Below the pieces are notes generated by a model, which worked only from the letters and a program-made list of their open reading frames with translations, searched no databases and was not told the DNA's origin. Made by a program: the position numbers and the translations under genes. Shown here in pieces: positions 5,408 through 9,599 of a stretch of 26,699 bases of DNA. Origin of the DNA: a virus. Numbering within the stretch: position 1 is the first letter of the stretch; every line of letters begins with the position of its first letter. The DNA lies in the IMG/VR virus record IMGVR_UViG_3300017987_000313, positions 1 to 26,699 of that record. One strand, written 5' to 3'.

Positions 5408-5820
5408 AAATAATTTTTAATTTTCAAGTATATACTCGCTATAATGTTCCATATTTTGAACACAAGTTCATTTCTGGTCCACCATTGTTTAGATTTAGGA
5501 TTATAAGAGAAACTTCCCTTAACTCCCCTTGAAATATTTATTCCTAGGTAGTTTGCCGTATCCCAAACCCTTTTCAAGTGGTCAGCATGGGCTACTAAAA
5601 CAATTTCCTCTTTGGAATTTATCCACTTACTTGCTTGGGACAATACCTCTACTGTGTCTAGATACTTACCCTTATCTCTATGTTCGCTAATTACTGAACA
5701 CTTGTCAATATACTTTGCAACTTCTTTTTGGGCAATGATTATTCCACCTTCTTTTTTTGCAGCCCTTGCTATTTCCTTATTAGGATAACCTGTTCCAAAT
5801 GATAATGCAATAACTATCAT
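5395..5820 (-). CDS. YdcF/DUF218-like protein, 141 aa
   Basis: The layout resembles the small DUF218 (YdcF/SanA/ElyC-like) fold. An N-terminal strand MIVIALSFGTG comes first. A central strand-turn-helix EEIVLVAHADHLKRVWDTANYLGI fits the family's 'hhlVs...H..Ra...a..lGi' site with the conserved His. A C-terminal segment ELVFKIWNIIASIYLKIKNYLG resembles the usual end of YdcF proteins. Family members are tied to envelope metabolism, but the biochemical role is poorly defined. The N-terminal DUF218 part is shorter than usual. The start is ATG 5820, eight bases after the 3' end of tRNA-Arg. The TGA stop at 5395-5397 falls inside tRNA-Asp, so transcription is probably shared with the tRNA operon and processing of the tRNA would trim this mRNA. 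Confidence 0.6.
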   Translation of the reverse strand: MIVIALSFGTGYPNKEIARAAKKEGGIIIAQKEVAKYIDKCSVISEHRDKGKYLDTVEVLSQASKWINSKEEIVLVAHADHLKRVWDTANYLGINISRGVKGSFSYNPKSKQWWTRNELVFKIWNIIASIYLKIKNYLGFW

Positions 5821-5827
5821 ATTTTTG

Positions 5828-5901
5828 TAGGGCTAGTGAGACTTGAACTCACAGTCTTGACTTTAGAAGAGTCCTGCTCTGTCCAATTGAGCTACAGCCC
5901 T
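5828..5901 (-). tRNA. tRNA-Arg(TCT)
   Basis: Acceptor AGGGCTG/TAGCCCT. D-stem GCTC/GAGC with GG loop. Anticodon loop CTTCTAA gives TCT (AGA/AGG). T-loop TTCAAGT. A73, CA follows. Confidence 0.92.
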
Positions 5902-5907
5902 GCTATG

Positions 5908-5979
5908 TGCCTTCAGTTGGAATTGAACCAACACCCCCTTACTTTTCAGATAAGTGCTCTACCCTTGAGCTACGAAGGC
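5908..5979 (-). tRNA. tRNA-Phe(GAA)
   Basis: Acceptor GCCTTCG/TGAAGGC. Anticodon arm CTTAT-CTGAAAA-GTAAG gives GAA (UUU/UUC). T-loop TTCAATT, D-loop GG. A73, CA follows. Confidence 0.93.
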
Positions 5980-5985
5980 TTTTTG

Positions 5986-6059
5986 TGGACCTGGCGAGAT
6001 TCGAACTCGCAACCTGCTGAGTGCAAAACAGCTGCTCTAGCCGTTAGAGCTACAAGCCC
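5986..6059 (-). tRNA. tRNA-Ala(TGC)
   Basis: Acceptor GGGCTTG/CAGGTCC carries the G3·U70 wobble pair that identifies tRNA-Ala. Anticodon loop TTTGCAC gives TGC (GCN). T-loop TTCGAAT. A73, CA follows. Confidence 0.93.
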
Positions 6060-6064
6060 TTTTG

Positions 6065-6136
6065 TGGGGATACAAAGAATCGAACTCTGATTGATTCCTT
6101 AAAAGGGAACTGTTCTTCCAATTGAACTATATCCCC
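6065..6136 (-). tRNA. tRNA-Lys(TTT)
   Basis: Acceptor GGGGATA/TATCCCC. Anticodon arm GTTCC-CTTTTAA-GGAAT gives TTT (AAA, and AAG by wobble). T-loop TTCGATT, D-loop GG. A73, CA follows. Confidence 0.93.
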
Positions 6137-6227
6137 ATTAGAAGCTGTTGACATTCTCAACAACTCTTAGAAAGGATGTGCAAGATATGACATTAGTCAT
6201 ACTCCCTGAATAAAATGTACATTTGTG
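6137..6227 (-). other. spacer with small hairpins between tRNA-Lys and tRNA-Val
   Basis: No gene or tRNA is visible. TATGAC (6186-6191) and GTCATA (6196-6201) form a tetraloop hairpin, and GTTGA/TCAAC-type complementarity lies at about 6145-6165. The ATGAC/GTCAT hairpin and an adjacent GGGAGT on the minus strand resemble elements in the 10930-11330 spacer. Confidence 0.35.
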
Positions 6228-6298
6228 TAGCCACGACAGGAATTGCACCCGTATTTACTGTATGTAAAACAGCGGTTCTGCTATTGAACTACATGGCT
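6228..6298 (-). tRNA. tRNA-Val(TAC), A18/G55 type
   Basis: Acceptor AGCCATG/CGTGGCT. Anticodon arm GCTGT-TTTACAT-ACAGT gives TAC (GUN). D-loop AATAGCA has A18G19 and T-loop TGCAATT has G55. A73, CA follows. Confidence 0.9.
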
Positions 6299-6304
6299 GT
6301 CTTG

Positions 6305-6376
6305 TAGGGCTAGAAGGATTTGAACCCTCATTTATTGCTTCGAAGGCAATTACTCTATCCATTGAGCTATAACCCT
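6305..6376 (-). tRNA. tRNA-Arg(TCG)
   Basis: Acceptor AGGGTTA/TAGCCCT. Anticodon arm ATTGC-CTTCGAA-GCAAT gives TCG (CGN). This replaces the usual bacterial ACG (inosine) tRNA. T-loop TTCAAAT. A73, CA follows. Confidence 0.93.
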
Positions 6377-6382
6377 ATTTTG

Positions 6383-6454
6383 TTGCAGGATTAGGATTCG
6401 AACCTAAATTTTGAAAGTCAGAGTCTCATGTCCTACCAATTAGACCACCCTGCA
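6383..6454 (-). tRNA. tRNA-Gln(CTG)
   Basis: Acceptor TGCAGGG/TCCTGCA (U1-A72, typical Gln). Anticodon arm TGAGA-CTCTGAC-TTTCA gives CTG (CAG). T-loop TTCGAAT, D-loop GG. A73, CA follows. Confidence 0.91.
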
Positions 6455-6462
6455 ATTTTTTG

Positions 6463-6534
6463 TTGGGACAATAGGATTTGCACCTATACTCAATGGTATA
6501 TAAGACCATTGCTTTTCTATTAAGCTATGTCCCA
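6463..6534 (-). tRNA. tRNA-Ile(TAT), A18/G55 type
   Basis: Acceptor TGGGACA/TGTCCCA. Anticodon arm ATGGT-CTTATAT-ACCAT gives TAT, reading AUA directly. D-loop AATAGAA has A18G19 and T-loop TGCAAAT has G55. Most bacteria instead read AUA with a lysidine-modified CAT tRNA. A73, CA follows. Confidence 0.9.
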
Positions 6535-6540
6535 ATTTTG

Positions 6541-6615
6541 TGAGAGTGGAAGGAATTGAACCTACACGCTTCTGATTAAGAGTCAGGTGCTCTGGCCTAA
6601 TTGAGCTACACTCTC
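6541..6615 (-). tRNA. tRNA-Lys(CTT)
   Basis: Acceptor GAGAGTG/CACTCTC. Anticodon loop CTCTTAA on a CTGA/TCAG stem gives CTT (AAG). T-loop TTCAATT with one mismatch in the T-stem. D-loop GG. A73, CA follows. Confidence 0.91.
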
Positions 6616-6656
6616 ATAAATGAGATAAAACATAAAAAAATTATTTTATCTCTTAT

Positions 6657-6893
6657 TTAAAAATTTACCCTCGGCTCACCCTGTCGGTTTTCCCATTCAA
6701 TTGCTATGAAATCTGGTCTAATCCAGTATGCTTTTCCTTTTTTATCTATAACTCTTTGTCCGTGGTCTCTCCTGGCACAGACAGCTAATGGTTCTTCTAT
6801 CTTATACCGTACTCCGTTTGGAAAAACATATATTCTGTACTTTTCACTCGAAATGTCTTTAAATTTTAGTCCAGGATTATCTGTAAATTTCAT
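6657..6893 (-). CDS. hypothetical protein, 78 aa
   Basis: I do not recognise this protein. It looks like a small beta-rich protein (YRIYVFPNGVRYKI, DKKGKAYWIRPDFIAIEW) with one Cys and no membrane segment. The start is set at ATG 6893, not the in-frame GTG at 6902, because a Shine-Dalgarno-like GAGGGG overlaps that GTG and is correctly placed for the ATG. This ribosome-binding site lies in the last codons of the radical SAM gene, whose TAA ends two bases before the ATG. The two are therefore almost certainly co-translated and may work together. Confidence 0.7.
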   Translation of the reverse strand: MKFTDNPGLKFKDISSEKYRIYVFPNGVRYKIEEPLAVCARRDHGQRVIDKKGKAYWIRPDFIAIEWENRQGEPRVNF

Positions 6894-6894
6894 A

Positions 6895-7620
6895 TTATCC
6901 ACCCCTCATTCTTTCTAATGTTACAAAGTATTCTCTGATACAATTTCCACACCTGGCACACTTGGTAGTGCCTAATTCTCCTTCAATTTTACCACAACTG
7001 TAGACCCATTGATTGTATTTGTACGGCTTCATTACTTTCTCCCACGCCTTGGTAGTGATTGCGTAATATGAATTCAAGGTTCTTTTCCTAAAAATATAAC
7101 TGTTTTCATGTCCCTTCTTAATCGGAGTTGTAAAATAAGCCATAAATGTCAGGACTATTGGCACTTTTCTTTTACTATAATATCTTATAGCCGGCTCTAC
7201 AACATCAATTAAATTCCAAGTGTTCGTCCTTACACGGACAAACATAAGATTCTTGGGAATTTCTTCCAACTTATAAAAATTAACATCAGTCATCTTGCCG
7301 GGGTTTATCGTTAAAACTACCGGTGCATCAAATTCTTCAAGGTCTACAGCTATTGCTGTGTTGTAAAACTTCATTTTATAACCCTTGGTTACCGCTATCA
7401 CATAATTCCTATGAATATTACTATCATTTCCGTCATTAACTCTGACTATTCTGTTTTCTGTATCTTCCGGCATATTGGGTAGATTCTCATCTAATGGTTC
7501 CAAATAGGAACGTCCTGATTGAAAGAAACAATCGTTACAGTTATTTGGGCATCTGCCTTTTTGGGGAATACAACAAAAAATTCCACTTCCTTTCGTTTTT
7601 GGGTTCTCTTTATATCCCAT
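6895..7620 (-). CDS. radical SAM family protein, 241 aa
   Basis: Residues 24-31 read CPNNCNDC, the CxxxCxxC triad (C24, C28, C31) that binds the 4Fe-4S cluster of radical SAM enzymes, preceded by two further Cys (16, 17). Strand-like segments follow as in a partial TIM barrel: NYVIAVTKG, APVVLTINPG, NLMFVRVRTNTW, VPIVLTFMAYF. The C-terminus has four more Cys (YSCGKIEG, KCARCGNC), suggesting an auxiliary Fe-S site as in SPASM/Twitch types. It would cleave S-adenosylmethionine to a 5'-deoxyadenosyl radical; the substrate is unknown. It has a clear Shine-Dalgarno GAGGTG seven bases before ATG 7620. It sits between tRNA-His and tRNA-Lys with a small partner gene downstream, so a tRNA or peptide substrate is conceivable but unproven. 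Confidence 0.75.
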   Translation of the reverse strand: MGYKENPKTKGSGIFCCIPQKGRCPNNCNDCFFQSGRSYLEPLDENLPNMPEDTENRIVRVNDGNDSNIHRNYVIAVTKGYKMKFYNTAIAVDLEEFDAPVVLTINPGKMTDVNFYKLEEIPKNLMFVRVRTNTWNLIDVVEPAIRYYSKRKVPIVLTFMAYFTTPIKKGHENSYIFRKRTLNSYYAITTKAWEKVMKPYKYNQWVYSCGKIEGELGTTKCARCGNCIREYFVTLERMRGG

Positions 7621-7712
7621 TTAAATCACCTCATCTTTTTTTGTTAAAGTTAGAGAATATTACATCAACTAAAGATAATAATTTTTATTACTTTTAGTTT
7701 AATATCCTCTGG

Positions 7713-7785
7713 GGTGACTGGAGGAGCTCGCATCCTCATCATCGGTGCCACAAACCGAAGCTTTAACTATTTAAGCTACAGCCAC
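7713..7785 (-). tRNA. tRNA-His(GTG), A18/G55 type
   Basis: Acceptor GTGGCTG/CAGTCAC. Anticodon arm TCGGT-TTGTGGC-ACCGA gives GTG. D-loop AAATAGTTA has A18G19 and T-loop TGCGAGC has G55. C73 is as in bacterial tRNA-His, and this is the only tRNA here followed by an encoded CCA (7712-7710). The base before G1 is T, so the usual G-1 is not encoded. Confidence 0.88.
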
Positions 7786-7797
7786 ACCGGAAGATAT

Positions 7798-7864
7798 TAA
7801 ATGTTTGTATGGGGAGAGAGGAAATCTATTAAGCTCGCTTCTCTCCCCATTACACAGAACACCG
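7798..7864 (-). other. GGGGAGAG hairpin element in tRNA array
   Basis: ATGGGGAGAGA (7809-7819) pairs with TCTCTCCCCAT (7840-7850), an 11-bp perfect stem over a ~20-base loop. Flanks (minus strand GTGTTCTG before, ACATTTAAT after) are shared with the hairpin at 11082-11152. There is no T-tract, so it is not an intrinsic terminator. Confidence 0.5.
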
Positions 7865-7875
7865 TCATATTTTTG

Positions 7876-7960
7876 CGGAAGAAACAGGACTCGAACCTGT
7901 AACGCTTTTTACACGCCATGGTTTAGTAAACCACTTCCTTGCCAATTTGGATATTCTTCC
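7876..7960 (-). tRNA. tRNA-Ser(ACT)
   Basis: Acceptor GGAAGAA/TTCTTCC. Class-II variable arm of 17 bases with a GCGT/GCGT wobble stem. G73 as in serine tRNAs. Anticodon arm GTGGT-TTACTAA-ACCAT places ACT at 34-36 (codon AGU), where bacteria normally have GCT. T-loop TTCGAGT, D-loop GG. CA follows. Confidence 0.82.
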
Positions 7961-8019
7961 TTATGAAAAATTAATTCTCTCATATCCCCATAATTCAATG
8001 AATAACATTCACCCTGTTG

Positions 8020-8104
8020 CGGAAGATGAGGGATTCGAACCCCCACGACTATTACATCTCCTGTTTTCAAGACAGGTGCCTTACCGGTTCGGCGACAATC
8101 TTCC
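8020..8104 (-). tRNA. tRNA-Ser(TGA)
   Basis: Acceptor GGAAGAT/ATCTTCC. D-stem GCC/GGC. Anticodon arm CCTGT-CTTGAAA-ACAGG gives TGA (UCN). Long variable arm and G73 as for serine. T-loop TTCGAAT. CA follows. Confidence 0.93.
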
Positions 8105-8112
8105 ACTTCTTG

Positions 8113-8199
8113 TGCACAGGGTAGGATTTGAACCTACAATGTTTACCACGAGGGTGCCAGTTTTACAGACTGGTGCATTCTCCATTCTGCCACCTGTAC
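8113..8199 (-). tRNA. tRNA-Tyr(GTA)
   Basis: Acceptor GTACAGG/CCTGTGC. Anticodon arm CCAGT-CTGTAAA-ACTGG gives GTA. A long variable arm (ACC..GGT stem), as in bacterial tRNA-Tyr. T-loop TTCAAAT. A73, CA follows. Confidence 0.93.
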
Positions 8200-8206
8200 A
8201 TATTTG

Positions 8207-8280
8207 TCAGGATAATTGGATTCGAACCAATACTATATACGCCCAAGGTATATGTGCTGACCGTTAAACACCATATCCTG
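8207..8280 (-). tRNA. tRNA-Pro(TGG)
   Basis: Acceptor CAGGATA/TATCCTG with the C1-G72 pair typical of Pro. Anticodon arm ATATAC-CTTGGGC-GTATAT gives TGG (CCN). T-loop TTCGAAT. A73, CA follows. Confidence 0.93.
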
Positions 8281-8285
8281 TTTTG

Positions 8286-8359
8286 TGGCCTCACGGAGAC
8301 TCGAACTCCGATTACCAGAGTGAAAGCCTAGCGTCCTAGCCAAATTAGACGATGAGGCC
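8286..8359 (-). tRNA. tRNA-Glu(TTC)
   Basis: Acceptor GGCCTCA/TGAGGCC. Anticodon arm CTAGG-CTTTCAC-TCTGG gives TTC (GAA). D-arm TCGTCTAAT resembles bacterial tRNA-Glu. T-loop TTCGAGT. A73, CA follows. Confidence 0.92.
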
Positions 8360-8364
8360 AATAT

Positions 8365-8577
8365 TTATAATCTGTAAATTATTCTTCCTTTTTCTTCATA
8401 CGGACCAATCTCCACTAACACTTTATCTCCTGGCAAGGTTTTAATCTGGTTGTGCCTCATTTTTCCAGAGAGATAGGCCCTAATAGTCTTTCCGTTCTTT
8501 AGTTCTACCTCAAAATCAATTCCTTTAAGGTGTTTAGTAACAAAGCCTTTCTTTTTATCTTTTTTTTGTTTACTCAT
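8365..8577 (-). CDS. infA: translation initiation factor IF-1 homologue, 70 aa
   Basis: The product is close to the usual 70-72 aa of bacterial IF-1 and has its single S1-like OB-fold. After a basic N-terminal tail (SKQKKDKKKG), residues 20-70 follow the IF-1 pattern: DFEVELKNGK, then AYLSGKMRHNQIKTLPGDKV, then VEIGPYEEKGRI. The SGKMR, GDKV and KGRI blocks are diagnostic. In the family, IF-1 binds the 30S A-site and cooperates with IF-2 and IF-3 in start-codon selection. The ATG at 8577 is chosen because upstream in-frame codons lie inside tRNA-Glu(CTC), whose 3' end is seven bases away. The gap to tRNA-Glu(TTC) is five bases, so the gene is embedded in the tRNA transcript. One residue is missing in the loop before KGRI compared with E. 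coli. A phage-borne IF-1 could bias initiation towards phage mRNAs, which mostly lack strong Shine-Dalgarno sites. Confidence 0.9.
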   Translation of the reverse strand: MSKQKKDKKKGFVTKHLKGIDFEVELKNGKTIRAYLSGKMRHNQIKTLPGDKVLVEIGPYEEKGRIIYRL

Positions 8578-8583
8578 TTCTTG

Positions 8584-8655
8584 TAGCCCCAAAGGGAATT
8601 GAACCCTCATCTGTTGGCTGAGAACCAACTATCCTTTCCTTTAGACGATGAGGCT
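8584..8655 (-). tRNA. tRNA-Glu(CTC)
   Basis: Acceptor AGCCTCA/TGGGGCT. Anticodon arm GTTGG-TTCTCAG-CCAAC gives CTC (GAG). D-arm TCGTCTAAAGG is Glu-like. T-loop TTCAATT. A73, CA follows. Confidence 0.91.
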
Positions 8656-8658
8656 ATG

Positions 8659-8732
8659 TGCCGCTAGAAGGAGTTGAACCTTCAACAACTAATTTTTGAG
8701 ATTAGCACGTCTGCCAATTGCGTCACAGCGGC
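8659..8732 (-). tRNA. tRNA-Leu(CAA), short variable loop
   Basis: Acceptor GCCGCTG/TAGCGGC. Anticodon arm CTAAT-CTCAAAA-ATTAG gives CAA (UUG). D-arm ACGCAATTGGCAGACGT is Leu-like, but the variable region is only five bases (TTGTT) instead of a long class-II arm. T-loop TTCAACT. A73, CA follows. Confidence 0.88.
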
Positions 8733-8740
8733 ATATTATG

Positions 8741-8822
8741 TGCTCCCTACTGGATTCGAACCAGTAAGCTTCTCAGCAAGTGGTTTTAAGCCACTTGTGT
8801 TTTCCTATTTCACCAAAGGAGC
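8741..8822 (-). tRNA. tRNA-Leu(TAA)
   Basis: Acceptor GCTCCTT/AGGGAGC. Anticodon arm AGTGG-CTTAAAA-CCACT gives TAA (UUA). A class-II variable arm (GCT-GAGA-AGC). T-loop TTCGAAT. A73, CA follows. Confidence 0.93.
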
Positions 8823-8828
8823 TTTTTG

Positions 8829-8902
8829 TAGCCGACCAGGGACTCGAACCCTGAGAACTTAGTTTCTAAAACTAATATGTTTGCCAATTACATCAGTCGG
8901 CT
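8829..8902 (-). tRNA. tRNA-Leu(TAG), short variable loop
   Basis: Acceptor AGCCGAC/GTCGGCT. Anticodon arm TTAGT-TTTAGAA-ACTAA gives TAG (CUN). The variable region is five bases (GTTCT), class I. D-loop GG, T-loop TTCGAGT, A73, CA follows. First tRNA of the array, 30 bases downstream of the -10 box of a strong promoter. Confidence 0.9.
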
Positions 8903-8931
8903 ATAACATTTATTCCACTCTATGTGCTTTT

Positions 8932-8960
8932 ATTTTATTTTAGTGTTTCAAAAATGTCAA
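8932..8960 (-). promoter_or_regulatory. near-consensus sigma70-type promoter for the tRNA array
   Basis: On the minus strand a perfect TTGACA (8960-8955), a 17-base spacer, and TAAAAT (8937-8932). It lies between the stop of the 8982-9287 gene and the first tRNA (5' end at 8902). The transcript would start at about 8925 and read the whole array. Confidence 0.75.
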
Positions 8961-8981
8961 ATTTATAGCCTGTGAATAACT

Positions 8982-9287
8982 TTATTTTTTTTCACCCAAA
9001 TCTTTTCCCTTGTTAAATTCATTCTGTTCTTTTAGCCATAATATAAAAGCATATACTGCAATTTTATAAAGATTTTGTTCATATCTCATATTACGATATT
9101 CACCAGCATATTTTACAATATTACCCAGTATCCAGTCATTTCCCGCCAATTCACACACTAAGTCAGTCATTTCTTTATCATTTCTTTCTGGAAGATTATA
9201 TCTATTTCCCCCATGCTCAAGTTGTTCTTTCATTTTTTTGATAAATTTAGGGAAATACTTCTTTTTTTGTTTAAGATTTGTATTCAT
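8982..9287 (-). CDS. hypothetical protein, 101 aa
   Basis: No firm family can be given. The N-terminus is basic (LKQKKKYFPKFIKKMKEQ). A middle motif EHGGNRYNLPERNDKEMTD is followed by two predicted helices, WILGNIVKYAGEYRN and NLYKIAVYAFILWLKEQNEF. The spacing of 'N.VKY...Y......L.KIA.YA..L' is reminiscent of small phage DUF3310-type or MazG-like helical proteins, but this is only a resemblance. It overlaps the upstream glycyl-radical gene by four bases (ATGA), so the two are translationally coupled. It is the last gene before the tRNA-array promoter. Confidence 0.65.
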   Translation of the reverse strand: MNTNLKQKKKYFPKFIKKMKEQLEHGGNRYNLPERNDKEMTDLVCELAGNDWILGNIVKYAGEYRNMRYEQNLYKIAVYAFILWLKEQNEFNKGKDLGEKK

Positions 9288-9559
9288 GTTTCTTTTCTTT
9301 TATATTCTTCCCTCTCTTTAAATTCCTGCCTCTTGCCCTTGTTCCATTGTTTTACAGGTCTTAAATAGCCCACCACCCTTGAATAAACCTCACAATCCTG
9401 GAAGTCTTTGAGTGCTGGGTCTTTTTCATAACACTCGTTGCACTTGTAAACATAAATCTTCTTGCCTTTATGTTTATAAGCCAAGAGCTTTCCGTTTTTA
9501 ATTTTTTTGTCCTTGATTATTATCTTTTTGCCGCAATCACGGCATAATATATTCTCCAT
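9284..9559 (-). CDS. stand-alone NrdD-type zinc/glycyl-radical tail protein, 91 aa
   Basis: Residues 6-9 (CRDC) and 40-43 (CNEC) form a zinc-ribbon pair. They are followed by CEVYSRVVGYLRPVKQWNKG (56-75). RVVGY with Gly64 corresponds to the RV.GY glycyl-radical motif at the C-terminus of class III anaerobic ribonucleotide reductase (NrdD), and WNKGK..EF..R matches the conserved tail after it. The catalytic 10-stranded barrel (about 500-600 aa) is absent here. It could be one half of a split NrdD, a replaceable radical-bearing subunit analogous to GrcA for pyruvate formate-lyase, or a degenerate ribbon. A radical SAM activase would be required; the radical SAM protein at 6895 is in the same window but is not obviously NrdG. 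Translationally coupled to the downstream gene. Confidence 0.7.
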   Translation of the reverse strand: MENILCRDCGKKIIIKDKKIKNGKLLAYKHKGKKIYVYKCNECYEKDPALKDFQDCEVYSRVVGYLRPVKQWNKGKRQEFKEREEYKRKET

Positions 9560-9599
9560 TTTATTTCTTTTATTAACTTTTATTAGTTAGTATAAGAAA

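Noticed and set aside
6894-6902. GTG start for the 78-aa gene downstream of radical SAM
   Set aside because: The Shine-Dalgarno-like GAGGGG overlaps this GTG and is spaced correctly only for the ATG at 6893.
7909-8331. Open frames on both strands across tRNA genes (also near 3630-3836, 4483-4692, 5836-6090 and 8674-8862)
   Set aside because: They are shadows of tRNA genes; the recurring 'FEP/EFKSH'-like peptides are translations of conserved T-arm and D-arm sequence.
8575-8628. Longer start for the IF-1 gene (MVLSQQM...)
   Set aside because: The added residues are encoded by tRNA-Glu(CTC); IF-1 length fits the ATG at 8577.
3615-8902. Alternative genetic code (UGA or UAG reassigned)
   Set aside because: Genes end on TGA, TAG and TAA at sensible positions, tRNA-Trp has CCA (UGG only), and no suppressor anticodon (TCA, CTA, TTA) was found.
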